Below, in pieces: positions 49,073-60,344 of a stretch of DNA of 64,000 nucleotides (position 1 is the first letter of the stretch; each line of letters opens with the position of its first letter). This stretch comes from Eutypa lata (lineage: Eukaryota; Ascomycota; Sordariomycetes; Xylariales; Diatrypaceae): assembly GCA_022661535.1 (NCBI GenBank), contig JAKULF010000011.1:2728001-2792000 (forward strand). The letters run 5' to 3'. The notes under the pieces were generated by a model. That model searched no databases and was not told the DNA's origin. It saw only the letters and a list, made by a program, of their open reading frames with translations. The position numbers and the translations under genes are program-made.

Positions 49073-52000
49073 CTAACCCTGGAATGCATACTGATATCGA
49101 CCATCCGCCTCATTGTTGGCTCTCTGCATCATGAACTGCCTCTTCAACTGCTCCTGGAACTCCATGGTCATCTCGCAGACCTCCTTGAGGTGGAACTCGT
49201 CGAGCTTCCCATTGCCGACGCCCTTCAGCTTCTTCTGGCGCGCGGACGCGAGGGCGGCCGACACGACATTACGGATCTGGCGGCCGTTGAGGCCGTAGTG
49301 GTGGCCGTACTCGTCGACGAAGTTCTCGATGCGGCGGCGGTTCTGGATGTCGTCGGGCTCGAGCTGGTCGAGGAAGTACTTGAAGATGGACTTCATCTGG
49401 TCGGGCCGCAGGTCCTCGTACCGGATCGCCAGGTGGATGCGCGAGATCACCGCCACGTCGATCGACTTGATCCGGTTCGTCGTCAGGATGATGACCCCGG
49501 CGTAGTACTCGAGCACGCGCAGGAGCACCGACACGAGCGCGTTCCGCGACGCGTCCGACGTCGACCCCCGCGTCTCCAGGAACACGTCCGCCTCGTCGAT
49601 CAGCAGGATCGCCTCCCACTTCGTCGCCAGGTTGAAGAGCCGCTCCAGGTTCTTCTCCGCCCGCGATGCGTCCAGCCCGATCTCTGCGACGCTCACTACG
49701 AATAGGGGCTTGGCGCTCGCTTCGGCGATGGTTTCGGCGGTGAGCTGGTTAGTGGTCAGGCTATGTTAGTAGGTACCGACGTATCAACAAGTTAAATAAG
49801 ATACCTAGGCTAGGTAGGTAATGGGGTGGGGGGCTTTTTACCGTCTTGCCTACTCCGGGAGGCCCTGTAAAAAAAAAACATAATTAAGTCAGCTGCATGT
49901 TCCGCATACAAGGCAGACATTAATTCATTCATTACTTCAACATACCATGGAGAAGAAGTACCAGCCCCTTTCCTTTGTCATGCACCACGTCTTCGACCTG
50001 TTTCTTGCGCCTCTCGTCGTGCGACTTGACCAGTGCCTCGATGAGGTTCTTATACTTTATGTCGAGCTGCAAGTCCTTGTCGAACTTATCTGGCTGTGGT
50101 CCTGGCGGTGGCTTGGTGTCGTCGACGCTGAACTGTCCCCACTGCAAAGTGAAAGTTAATATTGGTATTCCGGTGAGGGGTGGAAGTGATTCTAGAGCCT
50201 CCTCGCCCCTGAAATACCCCTTTCAGTAACTTCAATCACTGAAGCTAGCCACTACGGGGATGCAATAACTCCAAAAATGACTTACGAGCTTCTCACGAGT
50301 AGAATAACCCAGGAGTCGAGGAGGAATCAGGAGGTAGTCATTCCCGGTGGCCAAAGCTGTGCCGCTATCCATATCCTTTTCTTTGGGCACAGGAAAGAGA
50401 TTCTCGCCGTCATCCGTCGGCTCCGCAGTTTCTTCATGTTCCAGTTCTCCTAGAGCATGGGACCGGTGGGCATTCGCTAGGACATGTCAATCAAGGACCC
50501 TTTCAAAATCATTGAGAAGGTCTGAGTACCATATTGAAGGTATGCCGAAGCATCGCAAATGATCTCCCCTTTGATCTGCCTACTGTCAGAGACCTCGATC
50601 ACAACAAAAACAGGTGGAAGTATATAACTCACAGGCATAACTCTAGCCTTTGCTGCATCTTCTTCGTCTCCGTTATCATCAGCATCATCCTTATCCTGAA
50701 AGGAGTGGTTAGCGTGTCAAAAAGAGGGGGGAAAGGGGGGGTGTTTATGCACCCTACTTACATCTTCATCCTCTTTAGTGGCAGCGACGATCTTTCTCCT
50801 AGCCAGGAATGCCGCTCCTTCATATTTAAATGTCTGGCCGGCCCCAATCTCACAAAACATCGTTCGTTTAAGGAATGCTTGGGATCTGGCCCTGATCTTG
50901 GTCTGTAGATCTTCCGCCCCGTCATGGTATCTTAGCGGATAGAAGTCCAGCTTGTTAATCTCCATCTGGATGTCACTTGGCGTTAACATGACCCTAATGT
51001 AAATAAAACCACCCAAACCCTACGGATCACTTACAGTTCCCCTGAACCTCTTCGTCTTAAAGGCATAGGTCACCTTAATCATGTTCTTTCCGTTCCAATC
51101 CCAACACCAAGCAAATGTCCAGAGCCTGGAGGCGTTCTTCGCGTATCCCCTCGGCGGAATAGGTGATTCAGACACTTCGAGGAGCTGGGGAATCCCGAGG
51201 AACGGTTTGGCGACGATGAGCGTCTTCGGCGCGAAGATCGTCCACAGCGTCTCGAACGTAGTGACCTTTGCGCCACCGTTTACCTCTTTAGTCTTGAAGT
51301 AGTCCTCGAGCTCCTCCGCCGTCTCGACCCGGCCGAGGAGGTGCGAGAGGTCCTTCGATAGCTGGGACTCTGGATCTTCTTGGGCTCGTTTCTGGAGCTT
51401 CTCCCAGTTATGGATCTGTAGACCATCAGCACTGATGCGTAATTCTACGTACTTCTCACAGGGGACTCATCGTCCGTACAATCGCCGGGAAGGGGGCTTG
51501 CATGTAGATGGTGTTCCCTTCAAAGTTCACGCCGGGATACTTGTTGTCGATCTCGCTTCTGAGCAGCTGCACGAGGGCAGGGTCCTCAATTTCGAGTTCG
51601 GTATAGGACCGCGTCTTGCCATAGTAGGTCTCGAATATGACGCGACGGAAGATGTATGCGACGTTCTTTAGTTGCTTCTTCTTCAAAGAATCCTCGGCAA
51701 TGGACTCGTCCTTGTATGAGGCGCTGTTTGAATCCCATTTTCGGAGAGCGACTACATAGCGGCCTTTAGTCTTCGTTTCATCGGCACCGTCAGCCTTCTT
51801 CTCGTCACTATCATCGGTTTTCTCATCAGTCTTCTTCTCCTTGTCGTCTGCTTCTTTCTCTTTGTTATCCGTCACCTAATTCTCATGTCAGTATACGGTT
51901 GAACTACTTATGTAATTCAATACGCCATCGATTACTTTAGAATCCTTGTCAGAAGCCTTCTCATCACTCTTGGTAGCTTTAGACCCAGAAAGCTTCACTG

Positions 52001-52147
52001 CATCCTCTAGTTGACTGATCCTCTTCTCGAGAAGTTCGATATACTTCTGTTGCAACGAGGCTGCCTGGGCTGCTTGATCCTAGTTATCAATCTTAGCTTT
52101 AGCCTTTCTATAGAATAGAGTTTAGAGCTCACATCTTGAGTTGCCAT
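49073..52147 (-). CDS. AAA+ ATPase with N-terminal DUF7025-type region
   Basis: Eleven minus-strand exons (52147-52133, 52079-51936, 51875-51480, 51415-51035, 50965-50762, 50695-50633, 50593-50530, 50476-50286, 50141-49946, 49864-49842, 49744-49073) give 782 residues. The order is a short coiled coil, a long Lys/Asp/Glu-rich linker (residues ~55-90), a conserved N-terminal region of the fungal DUF7025 type ending near FYPLRYH, then a single AAA module. Walker A GPPGVGKT (about residues 552-559) lies on exon 10, which is only 23 nt. Walker B is AILLIDEADVFLE, sensor 1 is IILTTNR and an arginine finger is likely in SRIHLAIRY. It probably acts as a protein-remodelling ATPase in the cytosol or nucleus; the substrate is unknown. 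Its start faces the STAND-like gene across about 500 bp. Confidence 0.88.
49842..49864 (-). other. 23-nt microexon encoding the Walker A core
   Basis: Bounded by AG and GT dinucleotides (acceptor after a 10-T run, donor gtaaaaa). With one preceding base it encodes G-P-P-G-V-G-K-T. Skipping it would remove the P-loop and shift the frame. Confidence 0.85.
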
Positions 52148-52652
52148 CGTCACGAATATATTTGTGAGCGCAATTAATGTCTTCGAGACTACAGAAGCTG
52201 GGAGTTGGCTACATAGGCGATGATATATTAGTGGTAGAATTCACGGAAATAAAAATGGCGTCAGCAACGGGCTCACCGAGGGATACTGAATCCTTCGATA
52301 ACCTGGAAGAATATCGGGTCATGCACCCGAAGGTGGTTACTGAAAGGGTAATTCCAAACACCAACAAGCGGCCCCCAATCTGCAGGCTTCACCATCCTAC
52401 TCCAACGATTGGTTTGTCCAGGTGTTGGTTGCTATATTTGCGAATTATGCTTATGTAGTTGGTTTGTAATACGACATCATCCCTCCTTCAACCATATTCT
52501 GCCTAGTGCATGTCGTAGGCAACCCCCCGTGATTCCGCAGCAGAGTCAGAGTCTCTTGTTGGCAAGTTCATGCGCCATTAATGGAACCTCTCTCCCCGCA
52601 ATACTATAGGTTGACGATAACTGTTACTTGTCAACTCAGCTTATAATTAGCC
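52148..52652. other. Shared divergent promoter region
   Basis: About 505 bp between the start codons of the AAA+ gene (-) and the STAND-like gene (+). No motif stands out. Confidence 0.5.
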
Positions 52653-54740
52653 ATGGAATCAGAAAAGGGGCACTGGTTCCAAGAGACATCGTATGAAACT
52701 ATCTTACAAACCTTGGTTTGAACGGAAAACTCACAATTTACTAGGCACCCAGAGGGCTTACCAGCACCCAAGGACCTCAGCGGCTCTCACGACAGGTTCC
52801 GGAAAAGACTTAGGCTTGCCCTTGGAAAAGGCGACCAGACCAAAACAGTCCAGAACACCCAAGATGGGCTTATTAGACAGATCGAAGACGCCCGCAATGC
52901 CCCTTTGCGTCAGTTGTCTGCAGTCCAGCTTGTGCGAAGGGCATCTGCGGCGCATAACAACTACGTAATTGATAGGGAAACTGGATCTAAGCGAATGCGC
53001 AACTGGGTGCAGTCACATACCGAGGTGTTGCTCACATTCGTTGAGAAATTCTCGAAAGTCATTGAAGCTGTCGCAACTGCTGGTGGTCCCTATAGCACGA
53101 TTGCATACGAGACTTTGTCTATCATGGTTATTGTGACTTGTCCCCCACCTTCTACAGCGGTGAGAATACGGCTGATGACTAGCAACAGGTAGTCCGCGAT
53201 AAAGTCAATAACGACAATAAAGTAGTTAATCTACTTGACGAAATCCGAAAGTCCCTCCCAAGGCTCGAAAATTGGGAGAACATTTACCCAACCAAGTCAA
53301 TGAGGAGCTTAGTTGTGTCGGTTTATCTTCATGTGATAGAATTCTCGAAGAGGGCAGCAGAATATTTCACACATTTTAGAAGTAAGTAAGCCCATCGTAC
53401 TGTTTACTGAACTTTGGGGCTGAATAAATACTAGAAAGACTGAAGCTAGCCTTCTTTCCCGGTTTTGTGACTGGTTTCGACGAAATAGGTATAGAAATTC
53501 GCACCGCCCTAGCTGATATCAATAATGAGGCTATGTATGGCCTGCATCAACGTACACAACACATATATCACCAAAACGACTCATCTGGTAAACGGATAGA
53601 ATATCTCAAGGAACTTGCTGATAAGGGAGAATCGAAACAACAAGAGTTGTTAACTCAAAACAGAAAACTCATAACCCAAAATGAAGAGGCTGAGGAGTCG
53701 CTTCAGAGACTGTTTCAACTGAACAAGTCATTAAAGCTGGAGTTGGAGCATCAACGGCTTAAATCCGAACTTCGGGATAAACAAGAGAACGACCGAGGTC
53801 TCCAAGCGTTTAGTGAACTCCTAAAGGTAAATCATATAAGATATCTAGCATCGACCTCTCTAATGCCTTGCAGGTTCCTCTTGATCACCCGGGGACAAAG
53901 ATAGATGCGACGAAGAAATCACTCACCGAGGTCTTTCCGGATACACCGCCAAATCCATTGCTGGTACCTTATACAGGCTACCGTCAAGCTAGCAGAGACC
54001 TGCTCTATTCAAGCACTGAGTATCGACGCTGGCATGATGCTAAGGAGCCCTCACTCCTTTTTATCAGAGGGAGCACTGATTGGCACGGACGAAAAGAAAC
54101 CGGACTTTTGCACTGCTGGCTCTCACCGTTCTCCATCTACATAGCAGAAGATGCAAGTCACGAGGATGGTGCCATAGTCACATTTTTCTCCGGTCTTCCC
54201 CATCTAGAGCCTGCTCCAGTTTCTACCAACATGGCTATTTCATCTATCATATTGCAGATTATCCAAAGGTGTCCGGAGATACTAAGGGAGAACGATTACC
54301 AGTTCCGTCGACTACTGAAACGCGCGGGTATACCATGGTTGACCAAGTCACTAATCGATCTACTAGGAGAGGTGCTCTCTCGGCTTACCAATGAGACAGC
54401 CAGGACAATCTACATTGTGATCGACCGGCTAGATTGTTGCGCTGAGCACAGCCTCCCCAGAGTAATGGAGCTCCTGTCAAGTATGATCACGAAGCTAAGG
54501 TCTCCCTCAGTCAACATCAAGCTTGCAGTCATCGCGGAGACGTCGGAAGGCAATGCAGAGTGGCACTCGGAGTGGTTATCGCGGTCCAATTTCGATCTAC
54601 GCAGGTTGATCGTGCGGCATGACTGGGACCAGGAAAAGCTGCCGAGTTGGTTGAGTCTCACTGGCTCTCGGCCTCTCATATGGAGCTCCAAGTCGGCGCC
54701 TTCTGTCATGACACTCAACCCAACGAATGGGTTTGTGTAA
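52653..54740 (+). CDS. STAND-like protein with N-terminal DUF7708-type domain and degenerate P-loop
   Basis: Five exons (52653-52690, 52745-53132, 53189-53381, 53435-53826, 53874-54740) give 625 residues. The first third is helical and matches the N-terminal domain found on many fungal NLR-like proteins (DUF7708 type), with MRNWVQSHTEVLLTFVEKF and YSTIAYETLSIMVI. A coiled coil follows (about residues 250-330, rich in Glu/Lys/Gln/Leu). The C-terminal half aligns with a NACHT-type NTPase, but the P-loop is degraded: LLFIRGSTDWHGRKETGLL stands where GxxGxGKS/T is expected. The Walker B position reads IYIVIDRLDCC instead of IDGLDEC. No repeat domain follows, and the protein ends soon after. It may be a non-hydrolysing partner of an NLR or a decaying paralogue. 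Confidence 0.72.
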
Positions 54741-55723
54741 TGCGCTTGTTTCATACTTCTGTCGGTATATGGGCCCTTCCCTCTCTTTAGGTTCTCATGT
54801 CATATATGAAAGCTGGTGTTTGACTGGGATTTCTGTTTCTTTTTTAACCAGGTGCTGTCTATACTAATATCATATGTTCACAAGGATGTGATGAAGATAG
54901 TGGTGTACAATAATCCATCCATAATGCGTCCATGCATTGCAGTTTTCTAGAAGTCATCTCTAGGAGTGAATAAACTCTTCCTGTGATGACATGGCTGACT
55001 GTATAAGCTACTATAGTACAGGGCATAATACAGCTTTTAGCTAATAAAACATAGGGATTATAGTGCATTACTAAAGTCTCCGAAACGGTCCGAGCTTAAG
55101 GCGTATACCTCCTATAGGTACTGTGGCTTGTAAAGTAGTTATGGCCTATACTTTTGAACGCGACGTAGGCCGGAGACAACTGTGACAACCCTCCGGCTCC
55201 CTAAAGCTTTATAGGTTAACTTCATTTAGTCCTTATACAACGTACTTGAGCAAAAGGGGGGATTATGCAAGGCAAGTATGCATAAATTTATGTCCGTGTT
55301 ATGAATCAAAGTCCCCTAAGCTTGTAACCGCTGCTGTAACGATACAGACGACTGACAGGTTATCTGCAATGAAAAATTGTCGCACTGGTGTAGATACGTC
55401 ACATTTTAAGTGGAGGATGTGGGTGGGTGATGAGAGGAAGCGCTTATTGCACCCCTCAAGTCGTTGCCAAAATAATTGATACGACCTTCAGGGTGGGTGG
55501 GTATCATCGAATGTGGCACTGACTTGCCCCTGTAGACATTTATGCCGTTATAGCAAAGCTGCAGATGGAAATGACATGGGGCCATAGAACATTCACTTCG
55601 GTGAGATCTTAAAAAAATACGGAATCCCTCATATTTCAACAACATGATATAACCGTATACACGAAAAGCGAACTACTGTACCTAATAAAACAAACAAGCA
55701 ATCCTATTTGCATTCTTTTCAGC
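54741..55723. other. Intergenic between two STAND-type genes
   Basis: About 980 bp separate two same-strand genes. No gene or clear repeat seen. Confidence 0.5.
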
Positions 55724-58700
55724 ATGTCTCCTTCCACCGCTGAAGAGAAGGGGGGGCGGAAACGTCGTCTACGTGATCGGCTTTTCCGGCGACACCCCAA
55801 GTCGTCTTCAAATGACTATAAACCAAGTGAGGCTACCTCTTCTGACTCTATTACAGCCAGTTGGGAGCTTGCAGAAAAGTAAGTAATATATGAAAGCCCT
55901 ACTATCCTACTTCGACATTCATTCGTGGCAGCAGGATACCTGGTTTTGCATGTATATGAGCTCACATCTAATAATAGAAGGAACGCCAATGCAGTGTCAC
56001 AGAATGGTGAACTGTCGGTATCTTCTCATAGAGTCCTTAGTCTTTCGACATCTCAAAGTCCACAGCATAGCACGAATACGGAAAGCATTTCCACGCCCGT
56101 TGTTCCCATAGATAATCCTGATGATGATATGTGGAGCGCCGCATATAGTGAAGCTGTCAAAAGCTTCAATGCAAAGGTGGAAAATCTAGCGATTACTGGA
56201 AACAAGATTTCCGATCTACTTCAAGGCTTGAAGGAGTCAAGTGACAACCTCAACGATTCATTGTTCAGCAGGGGGCTGAGAAGATTGAAAGTTCCGCTCG
56301 AGAATATTAAGCTTGTTTTGGACCTCACAAGTCCCCTTGCTGCTCTGGATCCGACCTTTGCAACAGCAACAGCAACAGCGGCAGTGAAAGGTGTAACCGC
56401 AGTAAGGGCCCCCTCCTATGACATCAGGGTGAAAAGGTTACTGGGTTTAACGATGGCTAACCAATCGACATGTTTAGGTGGCGGTGGGAATATGCGGAGC
56501 AGAGGAGAGATTACAAAGTCAGATCGTTGACATGCTGAAACACATTTCCATCATTGATGAGTGTGATAACCTTAGCCAGGACATGGATGGGAAAAAATAT
56601 GTCCATGATGTGAGTTATGATCTGTCGTTTTCTTCTTCTATTCTTTTATGAACTCCCCCTTTAGTTGGCCGCTAAGATTCGCCGAGCCATAGTAGCTAGA
56701 TCTCTGATGTTGTACATATTCTCCCGTTACTGACAAGCAAAAGGCTCTTGTTACAGTGTATAGTGATCTCCTGGAGTTCTATGTCACTGCCGTCCAAATA
56801 TTCAGCGCCGGAGCAGTGATTCTCGCACTCATATCTGAACAGTTTCATCAGCGGCTACCCCCAATCGTTGAAGAGTTTATAAATGACGTCAAGTTACTCC
56901 GACATCGAATGGATGATGCTACGACTCGCTTGGTGCAATATATAAAAGATGCACTTTTAGACAACAAGAGTAAGTGCCATGCCATCCCCGGACAACCAGC
57001 AACATGGAAGCTGAACTTTAGAAAGTCAACGAGATTCTAGGCCTCGACAAACGTAGAATGACGAGTGAATTTCACTACAAGGTACGAGACGAGTGCTCCA
57101 GGGAAGCTTGCGAAGTAGCCATAAAATTCCCCGAGTTCAAGGAATGGTGCAGCTCTAACAAGCATCAACACCTGGTCTTATTCGGCAACATGGGAAGCGG
57201 GAAGACAGTTACCATGTGCTATCTGATCGAAGAGCTATTCCACCTGAAAGAAGAACAGCAGCGCCCTCTAGTGTTTTATCACTATTGCCGTGCCGACGAG
57301 ACCGGAAGACTAGTATACATTTACGCAAATCTCATACTTCAGCTGCTTGATCAGCACCCGAGTCTGAAGATTGACTTCGAAAAGTGGCACAAGGGGGCCC
57401 AAAACAGACCTGAATCCTTAGACCCGGCGCAGTCTTCTCAGGAACTAGGGGATTTCTTCTCTAGTCGTGTTCAGAACCTTCGGCGCCCGATATACGTTGC
57501 CATCGATGGTCTGGACGAATGTGACAGCATAACACGGATGAAACTCGTCAGGTTTTTGAACGAGCTTTCAAGGAAGGTACCAAAACCAAAAGTTCTGCTG
57601 TCGTCGCGAGGTCTCGAAGAAACCATCACGCCAGAGCTTGACGAGGTCGTCACAATTTTCTTGGACCCTAACCAGAAGCGTGATGAGTTGATCGCGAAAC
57701 ATCTTGTCGAGAAGTATTCTGCCGATATATCCGATAATGTCAAGCCACAAGTCATCGAGTACCTTGTGGAAAACGCCCGTGGAAGCGCGATTTGGATCAA
57801 GCTAACAGTCGAATATATATGTAAGCGAAAGATTACAAAACCATCTATCATGAAAAGGCGACTAGAGACGCTTCCACTTCCAAAGAACCTAACCATGCTA
57901 TATGGTGTATTGTTTTCTGAGATGACCAAGCAAGATTCCGTAAGTTCCTTTACATCCGTTGCCTCCTATCGGCCCATACTTTCTTCCCTGATAAAGAGCT
58001 ACTGACATTCATACCTCAAAAGGAAAATGAGAAGCTCGCATCAAGGGCTCTTGAGATTCTAGCGGTAGCTCAAAGACCGTTAAGCCTTGGTGAACTGAGT
58101 TGGGCTGTAGCACTGAGCACTTCAGAGACTCCACAAGATACGGTTAAAGAACTCGAGGATTCTGTGGACGAAGAGCAAATTCTCAATTTACTGCATCCTC
58201 TACTTCACCGGGTGGATGCCAAGGATGTGAAAGGATGCCAATTGAGGCTCGTGCATCACTCACTCAAGGAACTAATTCTTCAGAGAGAACCCGGGGCCTG
58301 GACTGACCTTGAAAGTGACGTTACTAAGTCTCATGAGCCTGTCCAGCAGCACCGGTTAGAGAAATTAAATGCAGCGCTACTGCAGCTTTGTGTTAGATAT
58401 CTTTTGTTCGATGAATTCAATCACATCGATTTGTTTTCTTCAGAAGAAAAAGAGTTTCAGATCTTCGATGAGCTACCCTTTGGAGGATTCGTGGATGAGT
58501 TTGGTGGCTCCCGGGCCGACGGAAATAACGAGATTGATGGACCGCGTACTTTCGACCCAGCGCCTAGATTCGGACAGTTTTTCGCCTACGCGTCTTGCTT
58601 CTGGCTAGATCACTTCACCGAGGCTTCGGCAGAGTCTCTAATTAGTCTTCCAGACATCGCCTATCTGTGCAGGGCATCATCAAAAACTCTGAGCAACTGG

Positions 58701-59765
58701 GTTGCCATGTATTGTCGTCCGGACTTCACGATCACGCCGAAGTACGAAAAATATGCCACGGATTATCGAGACCCGCTTACGGTACTATGCAATTCCGGCC
58801 CTGACGTGGCCTTCAACAGATTCCTGGAGGATTACGAGAGGTACAGCAGATATATGGCCCCTAACTCGGGTCAAGTGAGTATGAATCACCTCATTCTCCA
58901 TTCAGGCGAACCCTCTCGGCTTGCGGCGCTTTTCTTGCATCCTATGGTTGGCCGTGAAATCAGGACCATTCGCAAACTCGAATACGTCATGATTGACTGG
59001 GAAAACGACCGGAGGGGTAGGGCAGGGATAGGGGAATTCCTCGACCTCGTGATGCCGTTGTTCATACTCGAGGGCCCAGCGAACGATCTTCTATGTGCAG
59101 CAGCCCGCCACGGGTGGATTTCCATCGCGAAGATGTTATTCGAAGAGGCTGCTCGAAACCCGTCTTTCAAAGAGGAGCTCCTATATCCCCAGAAAGACAC
59201 AGAAAAGAAGAAGTCGAAGCATCATCTTGAACCGCACCAGTCCGTTGGCGAAGCTGCATCGTTCGGTGAAATAGCCATGGTGCGCTACCTGCTCGAGCAG
59301 GATGGGATCGAGGCTCACCTGCGTTACCGTGATGACCATGGCAACAACGTCTTTCACAGAGTGGCCCGTCGGAACTGCGACGCGGAAATGTTTGAACTTC
59401 TGATAGCGCATTTCAAGGATGGTGTCGACCAGCTCAACGATAGCAACGAAACCCCTCTCGACCTCGTGGTGTTCGACGGTACTGAGCTTTCTTCGAACTA
59501 TGAAGCGGCCGAAGTCCTTTTAAGGCTCGGGGGAGCGAATGTACGCGGTGGTAATGGTATAGCCAAAGGTTCGGAGTGGGATGAGCCGCTACGCCGGGCC
59601 GCAAGAACTGGTCAATTGGAAATGTGCCGCGTTCTAGTCGAAGTGGGCGGTGCGGACCCGAGGAGCGTTTTGCGGGAGGATGGGGAGCTTATTGACCCAT
59701 TTACTGACAACCTGTCCCGGGAGCAGAAAGCTGAAATACTGGACACATTATTATCTTATCAGTAG
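55724..59765 (+). CDS. NACHT-ankyrin NLR-like protein
   Basis: Six exons (55724-55878, 55978-56401, 56478-56609, 56744-56969, 57026-57939, 58023-59765) give 1,197 residues. N-terminus: basic low-complexity start, then a helical region (about 130-310) like the signalling or adaptor domains of fungal STAND proteins. Middle: NACHT NTPase with Walker A FGNMGSGKT (about 365-373) and Walker B YVAIDGLDEC, followed by LSSRGLEE (sensor-like Arg) and a winged-helix region ending near LVHHSLKELIL. C-terminus: degenerate ankyrin-type repeats (LLCAAARHGWISIAKMLFEE, GNNVFHRVARRN, NETPLDLVVF, EPLRRAARTGQLEMCRVLVE). Such proteins are thought to sense ligands through the repeats and oligomerise to trigger cell-death or incompatibility responses. 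All NTPase motifs are intact. It lies 980 bp downstream of the P-loop-damaged STAND-like gene, on the same strand. Confidence 0.88.
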
Positions 59766-60344
59766 ACAGTCAGACGAGGACGATATTTCCTTCTCTTATT
59801 CTGATCAGTGCTTAAGATGAAAATTGGAATAAGCTTATAATCATCATGCTAAATATGAAATAATCATTGATTATTACTGTTGAACCAAATATTATTCAAA
59901 TTGGATCCTTTAACATGTCATTTGATTATTCAACAACTTGCAGAAGAAATTAGCCATGGTGTTCCGAAACCCTATTTAGCCCGGCTTGAGGTCTATCAGA
60001 GGCTATGACGTTATGCTTAGGTTGCTGACAGCTGAGCATAGCATCAGGAGCCCGGCTATAGCCTATAGGGCCCTGTCAATTAGCAAGGGTTATTGAGTCA
60101 TATTTGGGATGGCATCAAAGGCTATATTTTAGTATTACATATGTGTATAGATTGATAGATAGAAACTACTCCAGCTCAGACTAGTTGGGCCATGATTCAT
60201 ACAGTAGTTCTATATCCCTCATTAGTCACCGGAACTCAGCCCTCAGTTGATTTATATATAGATAGAAGCAGACGGAACCGAAAGACTCCTGTTATAAAGG
60301 GGTTTGTCAGGTAAAGTCGTGGTTAACCGATAAGAATCAAGGAT
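59766..60344. other. Intergenic with dispersed repeat
   Basis: Between the NACHT-ankyrin gene and the amidase pseudogene (convergent). Contains dispersed-repeat copy 2 at 59857-59912 and, just after it, TGTTGAA (59879) facing TTCAACA (59930), suggestive of a transposon end. Confidence 0.5.
59857..59912 (+). repeat. Dispersed repeat, copy 2
   Basis: Matches 32178-32235 on the same strand: AAATAATCATTGATTATTAC here against AAATAATCACTGATTATTAC there, continuing through ATTATTCAAATT. Similarity fades on both sides. Confidence 0.65.

Noticed and set aside
49190..49705. 171-codon open frame antisense to the AAA+ gene, and a 116-codon frame in a third frame
   Set aside because: Both are rich in Arg/Val/Asp/Leu and arise from the G+C-rich third positions of the AAA+ exon; they are shadows.
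51421..51480. Better-looking donor gtgaga at the end of AAA+ exon 3
   Set aside because: It gives the wrong phase for the following conserved IHNWEKLQ stretch; the gtacgg donor at 51479 keeps frame.
52653..52721. First exon of the STAND-like gene extended to the TTG before gtttga
   Set aside because: Phase does not fit the acceptor at 52744; donor GTATGA at 52691 does.
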